Positions 34,942 to 44,653 of a DNA stretch of 64,000 nucleotides are shown here, piece by piece. Numbering within the stretch: the stretch's first letter is position 1; every line of letters starts with the position of its first letter. Location of the stretch: positions 496,001-560,000 of the forward strand of contig NC_010528.1 of NCBI RefSeq assembly GCF_000069785.1. The letters run 5' to 3'. The DNA is from Cupriavidus taiwanensis LMG 19424 (GTDB lineage: Bacteria > Pseudomonadota > Gammaproteobacteria > Burkholderiales > Burkholderiaceae). The notes beneath the pieces were generated by a model. The model searched no databases. It worked only from the letters and a program-made list of their open reading frames with translations, and was not told the origin of the DNA. The position numbers and the translations under genes are program-made.

Positions 34942-35262
34942 ACCACAGTGCCTTAAGGTATCAACCACGACTGTCATTCCCGCGAAGGCGGGAATCCAAC
35001 GTCTTTCAACGTCCCCTTCGGGGATAAAGTCACTGGGTTCCCGCCTGCGCGGGAACGACGGCGTTAACTGAACGGCATGACACCACGCCCCGCCATATGC
35101 CCGCACGGCATACCTTCAGGCAAACTCAGTCGTTTGGTTTTGGCAGGAACCTTGCTATCTTGTTGCGCTGGCCCGGGGCTCAGATCCCGGCCATCGCTCA
35201 GGTCCGCCGCGAAGTCCGCCGCGCCGGGCCGCTTCCTTGTGACATTCACCGACGGTGCCCCC
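34942..35262. other. Intergenic region before the Bug-type gene
   Basis: About 320 bases holding repeat copy 3 and, after it, some 200 bases with AT-richer patches near 35110-35160 that could contain the promoter. A frame is open in phase with the following gene but looks non-coding. Confidence 0.5.
34973..35060. repeat. Dispersed bipartite palindromic repeat, copy 3
   Basis: Left hairpin GTCATTCCCGCGAAGGCGGGAAT, core with a small hairpin (GTCCCCTTCGGGGA) ending AAGTCACTGGG, right hairpin TTCCCGCC...GCGGGAACGACG. Same core as copies 1 and 6. It sits 32 bases after the SNF2 stop; with copy 2 it brackets that gene. Confidence 0.9.
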
Positions 35263-36279
35263 ATGCCCAACTCGTCCCGACTGCTTCCGCGCTTGTCCTT
35301 CCGTTCCGTCGCCCGCGTGGCCGCGCTGTGCGCCGCCGTGGCCGGCACGGCCAGCCTGCCCGCCCATGCGCAGGGCGAATGGCCGACGCAGCCGGTGACG
35401 ATCCTGATGGGCTTCACCGCGGGCTCCGGCGTCGACATCGTCGGCCGCACGCTGCAGGAGTCGCTGCAGAAGTCGCTGAAGACCACCATCGTCTATGACT
35501 ACCGGCCCGGTGCCGGCGGCAACGTTGCCTCCGAGGTAGTGGCGCATGCCAAGCCGGACGGCTATACGCTGCTGCTGGGCACCGCCGCCACGCACGGCAT
35601 CAACCCGGCGCTGTACAAGGCGCTGCCGTTCGATGCCGACGCCGATTTCACCCCGATCGCGCCGCTGGTCGAGGTCTCCAACGTGCTGACGGTCAACCCG
35701 GCGGTGCTCGACGTCAAGTCGGTCAAGGAGTTCATCGAGAAGGTCAAGGCCAATCCGGGCAAGTACAACTTTGCCTCCACCGGCAACGGCACCGGCACGC
35801 ACCTGGCGTTTGCCGAGTTCAATGCGCGCGCCGGGCTGGACATGGTGCATGTGCCCTACAAGGGCGGCCCCGACGCGCTGCAGGCAGTGGTGAAGGGCGA
35901 GGTGTGCTGCATCTTCAACCAGGTGCAGAGCGTGCTGCCGCAGTTCCGCGCCGGCAAGGTGCGCCTGCTGGGCGTGACCACCAGGCAGCGCGTGCAGGTG
36001 ATCGCCGATGTGCCGACCATTGCCGAGAGCGGCCTGCCCGGCTTCAACAGCACCATCTGGTTCGGCCTGTTCGGGCCCAGGGGGCTGGACCCGAAGATCG
36101 CGCGCAAGGTCAATGACGCGGTCAGGGTGGCGCTGGAAACGCCGGCGATCCGCCAGAAGCTTATCGATGCCGGCAACACGCCGCGGGTCGAGACCGTGGA
36201 GCAGTTCAAGGCGACGGTGAAGGCCGACCGCCAGAAGTGGGCGGGCGTGGTCAAGACCGTGGGCGCGTCGATCGACTGA
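35263..36279 (+). CDS. Tripartite tricarboxylate transporter receptor, Bug (TctC) family
   Basis: Periplasmic solute-binding protein of 338 residues. A signal peptide ends around LPAHAQG; the mature start WPTQPVTILMGFTAGSGVDIVGR is characteristic, as are YDYRPGAGGNVASEVVAHA and FASTGNGTGTHLAFAEF. Bug proteins bind carboxylated metabolites, often feeding sensory or TctAB uptake systems; many are orphans in this lineage. No transporter genes are adjacent. A CC pair in VKGEVCCIFNQ is unusual for the family. Confidence 0.9.
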   Translation: MPNSSRLLPRLSFRSVARVAALCAAVAGTASLPAHAQGEWPTQPVTILMGFTAGSGVDIVGRTLQESLQKSLKTTIVYDYRPGAGGNVASEVVAHAKPDGYTLLLGTAATHGINPALYKALPFDADADFTPIAPLVEVSNVLTVNPAVLDVKSVKEFIEKVKANPGKYNFASTGNGTGTHLAFAEFNARAGLDMVHVPYKGGPDALQAVVKGEVCCIFNQVQSVLPQFRAGKVRLLGVTTRQRVQVIADVPTIAESGLPGFNSTIWFGLFGPRGLDPKIARKVNDAVRVALETPAIRQKLIDAGNTPRVETVEQFKATVKADRQKWAGVVKTVGASID

Positions 36280-36313
36280 TGCGTCGACGGCGTGCGGGGC
36301 GCCGGCTGCGGCG

Positions 36314-37453
36314 CTAGGCCCGCACGCCAAGCCGCGTCAGCAGGTGCGCCAGCTGCGCCTGCGTGCCGGTGCCGGTCTTGGTGAAGATCGCCTTGAGCTG
36401 CGTGCGCCCGGTCTCGCGCCGGATGCCGATCAGCTCGCAGGCCTCGGGCAGGCCGATGCCCGTGGACAATTGCAGGGCCAGCCGGATCTCCGCCGGCGTC
36501 AGGCCGTAGAGTTCGCGCAAGACGGTGGGCAGCGTCATCGGTGCGGCGCCCGGCTCGTGTATCGCCACCAGCACGCTGGGGCGCTGCCAGTCCAGCGCCA
36601 GGTGATGGGCCGGGGGCAGCGGCATCAGGATCACCTGCGCCTGCCGGCCGGCGCTGTCGACGGCGCGCAGGGCCTGCGCCGGCTGCGCGCTGGCCGGGTT
36701 GCTCACCGCGCGCAGCGCGTCTGCGAACGGGCGCGACAGGGTCCAGCCGCCATCGTCGCGCGCGGCGCCTGGCGGCGCCGCGACGCTGGTCTCGATCGAC
36801 ACCGCCGGCAGCAGCCGGCGCACCCAGTTTTCGCCGATGCTGTTGGACAGCAGCGGCTTGCCGTCGTCGCGGAACACGATCACGCCGAACGGCAGCCGCT
36901 CCATCAACTGCGACGAGGCATGCGCCAGCGCCGACACCTGGTGGGTGCGCTCGCGCAGCGCCATGGCCTGGCGCATGTGCGGGATGGCCCAGTCGAGTGC
37001 GCGCGCGTCCTCGGGAGAGTAATGGTCGTGGCCATGCGGGCGCTGCAGCGACAGGAAGACGTCATAGTGCGGCTGGCGCTCGATCAGGCAGGCCATCACC
37101 GACGACTGTTCGATCGGGCGCAGGAACTCGCCGTAGAAGGGCGACTTGCGCATGACCTGCGGACCCAGCTCGCGCGAATCGATGTACCAGCTGCCCACCG
37201 CCATGCGCCGGGCGAACGGCAGCGCCGGGTCGATCGCGGCGAACTGTTCGCGGTAGGCGGCCACGGCCTCGGGCATCGGATTGACCTCCTGGTGCACCAG
37301 CACGCGTTCGTGCACCGTGTCGAGCACGAGCAGGTGGGCGTGGCTGCTGCCGCTGGCCTGGCACAGCGCGCCCAGGCTGCGTTGCCAGGCATCGGCGTCG
37401 AATATTCCCTCGTACAGCGCGCGAATGGTGTCGTGCATCTGTGTGTCGGTCAT
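36314..37453 (-). CDS. LuxR-type regulator without receiver domain (paralogue A)
   Basis: Regulator of 379 residues. The N-terminal and middle parts (about 1-300) resemble a sensor region of GAF/PAS-like build, with the conserved block SSVMACLIERQPHYDVFLSLQ. The C-terminus is a LuxR-type helix-turn-helix: LYGLTPAEIRLALQLSTG and RRETGRTQLKAIFTKTGTG. There is no phospho-acceptor or known acyl-homoserine-lactone domain that I can name. A very similar gene lies 99 bases upstream on the same strand. An A/T-rich tract precedes the ATG and GAAGGGAAG serves as ribosome site. Ligand unknown. Confidence 0.8.
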   Translation of the reverse strand: MTDTQMHDTIRALYEGIFDADAWQRSLGALCQASGSSHAHLLVLDTVHERVLVHQEVNPMPEAVAAYREQFAAIDPALPFARRMAVGSWYIDSRELGPQVMRKSPFYGEFLRPIEQSSVMACLIERQPHYDVFLSLQRPHGHDHYSPEDARALDWAIPHMRQAMALRERTHQVSALAHASSQLMERLPFGVIVFRDDGKPLLSNSIGENWVRRLLPAVSIETSVAAPPGAARDDGGWTLSRPFADALRAVSNPASAQPAQALRAVDSAGRQAQVILMPLPPAHHLALDWQRPSVLVAIHEPGAAPMTLPTVLRELYGLTPAEIRLALQLSTGIGLPEACELIGIRRETGRTQLKAIFTKTGTGTQAQLAHLLTRLGVRA

Positions 37454-37552
37454 GGCTTCCCTTCTTCTTATTTCTTTTATTTTTAGCACTTTACCCGCGT
37501 GGCGGCGCGCGTGCCGCCGCAGCGGCCTCCGCCCGTAGCAGTGCTTGCGTAT

Positions 37553-38656
37553 TCAGCCCTGGTCCAGCGCCGCGCCAAGGCGCGAGAGCAGATGCGTGAG
37601 TTGGGCCTGGCTGTTGCAGCCGGTCTTGTGGAATACCGCCTTGAGCTGCGTGCGCGCGGTTTCGTGGCGGATGCCGAGCTGCTGGCTGGCTTCGGGCAGG
37701 CCCTGGCCGTGGGCCAGCTGGACGCTCAGCCGGGTCTCGGCCGGCGTCAGCCCGTAGAGGTCGCGCAGCACCGGGCCGAGCAATAGCGGCGCGCGGTCCT
37801 GCTCGTGCACGATCACCAGTGCGGCCGGTTCCTGCCATTGCGCGGCAAAGGCGTGCGACGGCGGCAGCGGCAGCACGATGACCTGCGCCGAGGCGTCGCC
37901 GCTGGTGGCGCGCGCCGCCTGCGCGGCCACCGCGCGGCGCGGGTCGCAGGCGGCCTGGACCATGTCGGCGAACGGCCGCGACAGGGTCCACTCCGAAACC
38001 TTGCCGGCCGGGTCGAGACGCCGCGCCCAGCGTTCGCCGGCGCGGTTGCACAACAGCACGTGGCGCTGCGGCGAAAACACCAGCAGGGCGAAATTGAGCC
38101 GCTCCACCAGCTGCGTCGACAGCCGCGCCAGCACCGTCAGACCGAGCGTGCGGTCGCGCATCGCCATGGCGCTGCGCATATGCGGGACGATCCAGTCCAG
38201 GCCGCCGGTGTCGGCGCTCGAGAACAGCGGCTGCCGGCGCGCGCGCTGCATCGAGAAATAGACTTCGTAATGGGGCTGACGCTCGACCAGGCAGGCCACG
38301 TAGGAGCGCAGGCCATAGCGGTGGAAGAAGTCGCGGTAGAACGGATGGCGCGCCATGGTGCCTTCGCCCAGCTCGCGCGCGTCGATATACCAGTCGCCCG
38401 GCCGCATGGCCGGTGCGAACTGCTTGGCCGGGTCGATCGCCTGGTAGTCCGTTTCGTATTCGGTGAACAGCTCGACCACCGGATTGACGATCTCGTTGAC
38501 GGTGATCTGGTCGCGCACCGTGTCCCAGACCATCATCGAGGCATGTGCCGCGCCCGCCAGCCCGGTCAGGGTGCGCAGGCTGTCCTGCCAGGCTCCCGGA
38601 TCCAGAATGCCCTCGTACAAGCCGCGGATGGCTCCGTGCATGTCGGCTTCATTCAT
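37553..38656 (-). CDS. LuxR-type regulator without receiver domain (paralogue B)
   Basis: Regulator of 367 residues, clearly paralogous to its downstream neighbour: both begin with a MH...IR.LYEGI pattern, share ACLVERQPHYEV and end in near-matching helix-turn-helix segments (LYGLTPAETRLSVQLAHG, RHETARTQLKAVFHKTGCN). The sensor part has diverged more than the DNA-binding part. AAGGGG precedes the ATG at MNEADMHG. Both may control the same locus or have split from one sensor of a small metabolite. Target and signal are unknown. Confidence 0.8.
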   Translation of the reverse strand: MNEADMHGAIRGLYEGILDPGAWQDSLRTLTGLAGAAHASMMVWDTVRDQITVNEIVNPVVELFTEYETDYQAIDPAKQFAPAMRPGDWYIDARELGEGTMARHPFYRDFFHRYGLRSYVACLVERQPHYEVYFSMQRARRQPLFSSADTGGLDWIVPHMRSAMAMRDRTLGLTVLARLSTQLVERLNFALLVFSPQRHVLLCNRAGERWARRLDPAGKVSEWTLSRPFADMVQAACDPRRAVAAQAARATSGDASAQVIVLPLPPSHAFAAQWQEPAALVIVHEQDRAPLLLGPVLRDLYGLTPAETRLSVQLAHGQGLPEASQQLGIRHETARTQLKAVFHKTGCNSQAQLTHLLSRLGAALDQG

Positions 38657-39070
38657 CTGACTTACCCCTTGCATTCGCGACAAAATAATGCGCGGCGCCG
38701 GTGGCGCGTCCGCTCGCGCCCCGGCATGCTTTGTTGTTCTGGCTGCTTGCGGCCGGCCCTATTGTCAGCTTCTTGCCGCCGCCGCTGGTCTTGGCCGTTT
38801 GTAAACCGGCTCTGGCGTGATTGCGTGTCTGTTGTAGCAGACGTTGCGTACATTACCGCACTTGGGGGTCTCGCGGAAAACGCCAGCGCCCCTTCTTTGG
38901 TGGGGAGTCGAGGCAGGCGGGGCCGCGTTGGCACTGGCCGGCGGGCTGGTTTGTGCCTTGCGGGCCGCATCATGGCCGGCGCCGGTCCGGATTCGGCAAA
39001 GGCCCGATCGCGTTCAGGTAAAATGCCGGTTTCCCCGAGTCCGTAGCGAAATCTCGCGCCATCCACCGTC
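38657..39070. promoter_or_regulatory. Intergenic region with pgk promoter; possible operator
   Basis: About 414 bases without a convincing gene. At 38821-38849 two copies of TTGCGT, 23 bases apart, flank an inverted pair GTCTG/CAGAC; this could be a regulator site for pgk, about 225 bases before its start. The short ORF at 38844-39074 has no ribosome site or family likeness and overlaps pgk. Confidence 0.35.
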
Positions 39071-40267
39071 ATGACCTCTGTCCTGCGTCTTTCCGATCTG
39101 ATTTCCCAAGGCAAACTCTCCGGCAAGCGGGTGTTCATCCGTGCCGACCTGAACGTGCCGCAGGATGACGCCGGCAACATCACCGAAGACACCCGCATCC
39201 GCGCCTCGGTGCCCGCCATCGAGGCCTGCCTGGCCGCCGGTGCTGCGGTGATGGTCACGTCCCACCTGGGCCGCCCGACCGAGGGCGAGTTCAAGCCCGA
39301 AGACTCGCTGGCGCCGATTGCCGCGCGCCTGTCCGAACTGCTCGGCAAGCCGGTCAAGCTGGTCCAGAACTGGGTCGACGGCGTCGAAGTGGCGCCGGGC
39401 CAGGTGGTGCTGCTGGAAAACTGCCGCGTCAACAAGGGCGAAAAGAAGAACAGCGACGAGCTGGCGCAGAAGATGGCCAAGCTCTGTGACGTCTATGTGA
39501 ACGATGCCTTCGGCACCGCACACCGCGCCGAAGCCACCACCCACGGCATCGCAAAATACGCGCCGATCGCCTGCGCCGGCCCGCTGCTGGCGGCCGAGAT
39601 CGACGCGCTGGGCAAGGCGCTGGGCCAGCCGGCGCGTCCGCTGGTGGCCATCGTGGCCGGCTCCAAGGTCTCGACCAAGCTGACCATCCTGAAGTCGCTG
39701 GCCGACAAGGTCGACAACCTGATCGTCGGCGGCGGCATCGCCAACACCTTCATGCTGGCCGCCGGCCTGAAGATCGGCAAGTCGCTGGCCGAGGCCGACC
39801 TGGTCGGCGATGCCAAGGCCATCATCGACATCATGGCCGAGCGCGGCGCCTCGGTGCCCATCCCCGTGGATGTGGTCTGCGCCAAGGAATTCAGCGCCAC
39901 CGCCACCGCTACGGTCAAGGACGTCAAGGACGTGGCCGACGACGACATGATCCTCGACATCGGCCCGAAGACCGCCGCGCTGCTGGCCGATCAACTGAAG
40001 GCCGCCGGCACCATCGTCTGGAACGGCCCGGTGGGCGTGTTCGAGTTCGACCAGTTCGGCAACGGCACCAGGGTGCTGGCCGAAGCCATCGCCGAGTCGA
40101 AGGCGTTCTCGATCGCCGGCGGCGGCGACACGCTGGCGGCCATCGCCAAGTACGGCATCGCCGACCGCGTGGGCTATATCTCCACCGGCGGCGGCGCGTT
40201 CCTGGAGTTCCTGGAAGGCAAGACGCTGCCCGCCTTCGAAGTGCTGGAGCAGCGCGCCGCAGGCTGA
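39071..40267 (+). CDS. pgk: Phosphoglycerate kinase
   Basis: Glycolytic and Calvin-cycle kinase of 398 residues. Recognisable segments are [64 protein letters not shown] and the C-terminal nucleotide site [13 protein letters not shown] then GGGDTLAAI. First of the pgk-pyk-fba block, a typical Ralstonia/Cupriavidus order. Confidence 0.97.
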   Translation: MTSVLRLSDLISQGKLSGKRVFIRADLNVPQDDAGNITEDTRIRASVPAIEACLAAGAAVMVTSHLGRPTEGEFKPEDSLAPIAARLSELLGKPVKLVQNWVDGVEVAPGQVVLLENCRVNKGEKKNSDELAQKMAKLCDVYVNDAFGTAHRAEATTHGIAKYAPIACAGPLLAAEIDALGKALGQPARPLVAIVAGSKVSTKLTILKSLADKVDNLIVGGGIANTFMLAAGLKIGKSLAEADLVGDAKAIIDIMAERGASVPIPVDVVCAKEFSATATATVKDVKDVADDDMILDIGPKTAALLADQLKAAGTIVWNGPVGVFEFDQFGNGTRVLAEAIAESKAFSIAGGGDTLAAIAKYGIADRVGYISTGGGAFLEFLEGKTLPAFEVLEQRAAG

Positions 40268-40360
40268 CGCATTCGCCCCGCGCCTGGCGGAGCCGTCGGC
40301 CCGCCGGTCGCGCAACACCGGCCGTCGGGCCATCGAGCGCTGAAACCAGGAAACCCCCGC

Positions 40361-41797
40361 ATGACCCGCTCCACCAAGATCGTCGCCACCATCGGCCCCG
40401 CCTCCAGCTCGCTGGAGATCCTGACGCGCATGATCGCGGCAGGGGTCGACGTGGTGCGGCTGAACTTTTCGCACGGCACCGCCCAGGACCATCTCGACCG
40501 CGCCCGGCTGGTGCGCGAGGCGGCGCAGGCATGCGGGCGCGAAGTCGCCATCATGGCCGACCTGCAGGGTCCCAAGATCCGCGTCGGCAAGTTCGAGCAC
40601 GGCAAGATCCTGCTCAAGGCGGGCGAGCCCTTTATCCTCGATTCCAATTGCAAGCTGGGCAACGAGGAGCGCGCCGGCCTGGACTACCAGGACCTGCCGC
40701 GCGACGTGGGCCCGGGCGACCTGCTGCTGCTCAACGATGGCCTGATCGTGCTGGTGGTCGACCGCGTGCTGGGCAACGAGATCTTCACCACCGTGCGCGT
40801 GGGCGGCGAGCTGTCCAACAACAAGGGCATCAACCGCCAGGGCGGCGGGCTGTCGGCGCCGGCGCTGACCGCCAAGGACATGGAGGACATCAAGACCGCC
40901 ATGGCGCTGGGCGCGGACTACCTCGCGGTGAGCTTCCCCAAGAACGCCACCGACATGGAAATGGCGCGCCAGCTGGCCGCCGTGGCCGGCCAGCCGCACG
41001 GCCACCGGGCCCGCATGATCGCCAAGATCGAGCGCGCCGAGGCGATCCATCCGGGCGTGCTCGAAGAAATCCTGCAGGCCTCCGACGGCATCATGGTGGC
41101 GCGCGGCGACCTGGCCGTGGAGGTCGGCAATGCCGCCGTGCCCGCGCTGCAGAAGCGCATGATCAAGCTGGCGCGCGAGGCCAACAAGCTGACCATCACC
41201 GCCACCCAGATGATGGAAAGCATGATCGTCAACCCGGTGCCGACGCGCGCCGAGGTCTCGGACGTGGCCAACGCCGTGCTGGACGGCACCGATGCCGTGA
41301 TGCTGTCGGCCGAGACCGCCGCGGGCCGCTACCCGGTGGAAACCGTCGAGGCCATGGCCGCGGTCTGCATCGAGGCCGAGAAATCCGAGGTGGTGCAGCT
41401 CGACACCGATTTCCTGAACCAGACCTTCTCGCGCATCGACCAGTCGGTGGCGATGGGCGCGCTGTTCACCGCCTATCATTTGCAGGTGAAGGCGATCGCG
41501 GCGCTGACCGATTCGGGCGCGACCGCGCTGTGGATGAGCCGGCACCGCATCCATGTACCGATTTACGCGATGACGCCCAACCTGGCGTCGCAGCGCAAGA
41601 TGCAGCTGTACCGCAATGTGGTGCCGCTGCCGTTGCAGTCCAGCACCGACCGCGATACCGCGCTGGAGCAGGCCGAGGAGCTGCTGCTGGCGCAGGGCGT
41701 GGTGCAGCGGGGCGATTTCATCGTGCTGACCATCGGCGAGCCGATGGGGCAGCCGGGCGGTACCAACACCCTGAAGATCGTCAGGGTGGGGCATTGA
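40361..41797 (+). CDS. pyk: Pyruvate kinase
   Basis: Enzyme of 478 residues turning phosphoenolpyruvate into pyruvate with ATP. It starts MTRSTKIVATIGPASS, and shows LNFSHGTAQDHLDRA, the ADLQGPKIRVG site, the metal/substrate helix KIERAEAIHPGVLEEI, MVARGDLAVEVG, and the C-terminal domain ending TNTLKIVRVGH. It follows pgk by 93 bases and precedes fba by 50, probably one operon. Confidence 0.97.
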   Translation: MTRSTKIVATIGPASSSLEILTRMIAAGVDVVRLNFSHGTAQDHLDRARLVREAAQACGREVAIMADLQGPKIRVGKFEHGKILLKAGEPFILDSNCKLGNEERAGLDYQDLPRDVGPGDLLLLNDGLIVLVVDRVLGNEIFTTVRVGGELSNNKGINRQGGGLSAPALTAKDMEDIKTAMALGADYLAVSFPKNATDMEMARQLAAVAGQPHGHRARMIAKIERAEAIHPGVLEEILQASDGIMVARGDLAVEVGNAAVPALQKRMIKLAREANKLTITATQMMESMIVNPVPTRAEVSDVANAVLDGTDAVMLSAETAAGRYPVETVEAMAAVCIEAEKSEVVQLDTDFLNQTFSRIDQSVAMGALFTAYHLQVKAIAALTDSGATALWMSRHRIHVPIYAMTPNLASQRKMQLYRNVVPLPLQSSTDRDTALEQAEELLLAQGVVQRGDFIVLTIGEPMGQPGGTNTLKIVRVGH

Positions 41798-41847
41798 GCG
41801 CCGACAGAAGAATACCGAGACATCCCATTTTCATTTAGGAGTTAGAC

Positions 41848-42912
41848 ATGCCACTCGTTTCGATGCGCCAGCTGCTGGACCACGCAGCCGAGAACAGCTA
41901 CGGCCTGCCGGCCTTCAACGTGAACAACCTCGAGCAAGTGCAGGCCATCATGCAGGCGGCCGACGAGGTCAACGCTCCGGTGATCATGCAAGCCTCGGCC
42001 GGCGCCCGCAAATATGCCGGCGAGCACTTCCTGCGCCACCTGATCGAGGCCGCGGTCGAAGCCTATCCCCACATCCCGGTGGTGATGCACCAGGACCACG
42101 GCCAGTCGCCGGCGATCTGCCAGGCGGCCATTGACCTGGGCTTCTCGTCGGTGATGATGGACGGCTCGCTGCGCGAAGACGGCAAGACCCCGGCCGACTA
42201 CGAATACAACGTCGACGTGACCCGCAAGGTGGTGCAGCTGTCGCACGCCATCGGCGTGACCGTCGAAGGCGAACTGGGCTGCCTGGGCTCGCTCGAAACC
42301 GGTGAAGCCGGCGAGGAAGACGGCATCGGCGCCGAAGGCAAGCTGGACCACTCCATGCTGCTGACCGATCCCGAGCAGGCCGCCGACTTCGTCAAGGCCA
42401 CCCAGCTCGACGCGCTGGCCATCGCCATCGGCACCTCGCACGGCGCCTACAAGTTCACCCGCAAGCCGACCGGCGACATCCTGGCGATCAACCGCATCAA
42501 GGAAATCCACGCGCGCATCCCCAACACCCACCTGGTGATGCACGGCTCCTCGTCGGTGCCGCAGGAACTGCTGGAAGAGATCCGCAAGTTCGGCGGCGAC
42601 ATGAAGGAAACCTACGGCGTGCCGGTCGAGGAAATCCAGGAAGCGATCAAGTACGGCGTGCGCAAGATCAACATCGACACCGACATCCGCCTGGCCATGA
42701 CCGGCGCGATCCGCCGCTTCTTCGTCGAGAACCCGAGCAAGTTCGACCCGCGCGAATACCTGAAGCCGGCCCGCGAAGCCGCCAAGCAGGTGTGCAAGGC
42801 ACGCTACCTCGCGTTCGGCTGCGAAGGCCAGGCCAGCAAGATCAAGCCGGTGGCGCTGAGCGAGATCGCGCAGCAGTACAAGTCGGGCAAGCTGGCGCAG
42901 GTCGTGCAGTAA
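41848..42912 (+). CDS. fba: Fructose-bisphosphate aldolase, class II (Calvin-cycle type)
   Basis: Zinc aldolase of 354 residues, splitting fructose-1,6-bisphosphate, also acting on sedoheptulose bisphosphate in CbbA members. Metal ligands are seen in [23 protein letters not shown], and GTSHGAYKF, and phosphate sites in [15 protein letters not shown] and [10 protein letters not shown] ribosome site AGGAG precedes the ATG. Its stop is followed by repeat copy 4. Confidence 0.96.
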   Translation: MPLVSMRQLLDHAAENSYGLPAFNVNNLEQVQAIMQAADEVNAPVIMQASAGARKYAGEHFLRHLIEAAVEAYPHIPVVMHQDHGQSPAICQAAIDLGFSSVMMDGSLREDGKTPADYEYNVDVTRKVVQLSHAIGVTVEGELGCLGSLETGEAGEEDGIGAEGKLDHSMLLTDPEQAADFVKATQLDALAIAIGTSHGAYKFTRKPTGDILAINRIKEIHARIPNTHLVMHGSSSVPQELLEEIRKFGGDMKETYGVPVEEIQEAIKYGVRKINIDTDIRLAMTGAIRRFFVENPSKFDPREYLKPAREAAKQVCKARYLAFGCEGQASKIKPVALSEIAQQYKSGKLAQVVQ

Positions 42913-42920
42913 GTTTTAAT

Positions 42921-43012
42921 CGTCGTTCCCGCGCAGGCGGGAACCCGGCGTCTTTAACGCGGCGCTGACCAAAGGCAAAAGTCACTGGGTCCCCGCCTCC
43001 GCGGGGACGACG
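42921..43012. repeat. Dispersed bipartite palindromic repeat, copy 4
   Basis: Left hairpin GTTCCCGCGCAGGCGGGAAC, right hairpin TCCCCGCCTCCGCGGGGA. The core reads TTTAACGCGGCGCTGACC then AAAGGCAAAAGTCACTGGG, a variant shared with copy 5 on the other side of purC. It fills most of the fba-purC gap. Confidence 0.9.
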
Positions 43013-43075
43013 CATTTTTGAGCGTCAGTGTTTTTTGCGGACGCTGTGCTTTACCTCCGCTCGATCGGAACCATC

Positions 43076-43984
43076 ATGACCAACGCTCTCTACCAGTCCT
43101 CCATCAACTCGCTGCCGCTGCTCGGCCACGGCAAGGTGCGCGACAACTACGCCGTCGGCAACGACAAGCTGCTGATCGTCACCACCGACCGCCTGTCGGC
43201 GTTCGACGTCATCATGGGCGAGCCGATCCCCGACAAGGGCCGCGTGCTGAACCAGATGGCCAACTTCTGGTTCCGCAAGCTGGCGCACATCGTGCCGAAC
43301 CACGAGACCGGCATCGCGCCCGAGACCGTGGTGGCCGCGGATGAAGTGGAGCAGGTCAGGGGCCGCGCCGTGGTGGTCAAGCGCCTGAAGCCGATCCTGG
43401 TCGAGGCTGTGGTGCGCGGCTACCTCGCCGGCAGCGGCTGGAAGGACTACCAGGCCACCGGCAAGGTGTGCGGCATCGAGCTGCCGCCGGGCCTGCAGAA
43501 CGCGCAGAAGCTGCCCGAGCCGATCTTCACGCCGGCGGCCAAGGCCGAGATGGGCGAGCACGACGAGAACATCTCGTTCGCCGAGGTCGAGGCCCGCATC
43601 GGCATCGCGCTGGCGCGCCAGATGCGCGAGATCTCGATCCGCCTGTACAAGGAAGCGGCCGAGTTCGCCGCCACGCGCGGCATCATCATCGCCGATACCA
43701 AGTTCGAGTTCGGCCTGGACGACAACGGCGTGCTGACGCTGATGGACGAAGTGCTGACCGCCGACTCGTCGCGCTTCTGGCCGGCCGATTCGTACCAGGT
43801 GGGCACCAACCCGCCGTCGTTCGACAAGCAGTTCGTGCGCGACTGGCTGGAGGCCGTGCGCATCGACGGCAAGCCCTGGCCCAAGACCGCGCCGGCGCCC
43901 AAGCTGCCGGACGACGTGATCGAGAAGACCGCGGCGAAGTACCGTGAGGCGCTGACGCGCCTGACGGGCGAGGAATTGAAGTAA
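43076..43984 (+). CDS. purC: SAICAR synthetase
   Basis: Purine biosynthesis ligase of 302 residues joining CAIR and aspartate. It has [56 protein letters not shown], and [19 protein letters not shown] with [12 protein letters not shown], all family features. Length fits the longer (yeast-like/beta-proteobacterial) form rather than the short 240-residue form. Bracketed by repeat copies 4 and 5. Confidence 0.96.
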   Translation: MTNALYQSSINSLPLLGHGKVRDNYAVGNDKLLIVTTDRLSAFDVIMGEPIPDKGRVLNQMANFWFRKLAHIVPNHETGIAPETVVAADEVEQVRGRAVVVKRLKPILVEAVVRGYLAGSGWKDYQATGKVCGIELPPGLQNAQKLPEPIFTPAAKAEMGEHDENISFAEVEARIGIALARQMREISIRLYKEAAEFAATRGIIIADTKFEFGLDDNGVLTLMDEVLTADSSRFWPADSYQVGTNPPSFDKQFVRDWLEAVRIDGKPWPKTAPAPKLPDDVIEKTAAKYREALTRLTGEELK

Positions 43985-43992
43985 GACTCTCC

Positions 43993-44084
43993 TGTCATTC
44001 CCGCGAAGGTGGGAATCCAGCGTCTTTTGCGCCGCGTTGAAGCCGAAGGCAAAGTCACTGGGTTCCCGCCTTCGCGGGAACGAC
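43993..44084. repeat. Dispersed bipartite palindromic repeat, copy 5
   Basis: Left hairpin TCATTCCCGCGAAGGTGGGAAT (one arm mismatch), right hairpin GTTCCCGCCTTCGCGGGAAC. Core TTTTGCGCCGCGTTGAAGCC then AAAGTCACTGGG, related to copy 4. It lies between purC and purE, ending 19 bases before the purE start. Confidence 0.9.
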
Positions 44085-44103
44085 AATCAAAGGAACGAAG
44101 AAA

Positions 44104-44601
44104 GTGAGCAAGCAAGACAAGCCGCTCGTCGGCGTCGTAATGGGCAGCAGCTCCGACTGGGACGTGATGCAGCACGCCGTGGCGATGCTGAAGGACTTCG
44201 GCGTGCCGTTCGAGGCCCAGGTGGTGTCCGCACACCGCATGGCCGACGACATGTTCCGCTATGCCGAGAGCGCGCGCGGCCGCGGCATCCGCGCCATCAT
44301 CGCCGGCGCCGGCGGTGCCGCGCACCTGCCCGGCATGATCGCAGCCAAGACCATCGTGCCGGTGTTCGGCGTGCCGGTGCCGTCGAAGTACCTGCGCGGC
44401 GAGGACTCGCTGCTGTCGATCGTGCAGATGCCCAAGGGCGTGCCGGTCGCCACCTTCGCCATCGGCGAGGCGGGCGCCGCCAATGCCGCGCTGCATGCCA
44501 TCGCCACGCTGGCGACGACCGACGACGCGCTGGCCGCCGCGCTGGAAGCGTTCCGCGCGAAGCAGACCGAAGCCGCGCGCGCCATGACCTTGCCGCTGTA
44601 A
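44104..44601 (+). CDS. purE: N5-carboxyaminoimidazole ribonucleotide mutase
   Basis: Class I PurE of 165 residues moving carboxyl from N5-CAIR to give CAIR. Family motif [17 protein letters not shown] opens it, then [27 protein letters not shown] and [20 protein letters not shown]. The start is GTG with a weak AAAG upstream, right after repeat copy 5. It functions with PurK, encoded 52 bases downstream. Confidence 0.96.
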   Translation: MSKQDKPLVGVVMGSSSDWDVMQHAVAMLKDFGVPFEAQVVSAHRMADDMFRYAESARGRGIRAIIAGAGGAAHLPGMIAAKTIVPVFGVPVPSKYLRGEDSLLSIVQMPKGVPVATFAIGEAGAANAALHAIATLATTDDALAAALEAFRAKQTEAARAMTLPL

Positions 44602-44653
44602 TGCTGGCGCTGTAATTCTCCGGACCTTCCGAACCTCAACGCGGAACCGAGCA

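Noticed and set aside
32929..35106. 725-residue minus-strand ORF opposite the SNF2 gene
   Set aside because: Runs through repeat copy 3 and is low-complexity; the SNF2 motor motifs are on the plus strand.
35077..35262. N-terminal extension of the Bug-type protein
   Set aside because: In frame but lacks family match; the signal peptide begins at the ATG of MPNSSRLL.
38844..39074. Short ORF of 76 residues in the pgk leader
   Set aside because: No ribosome site, no family likeness, overlaps the pgk start; likely chance.
39014..41794. 926-residue minus-strand ORF opposite pgk and pyk
   Set aside because: Covers two well-recognised enzymes on the other strand; repetitive His/Gly/Ala/Asp composition and no domain likeness.
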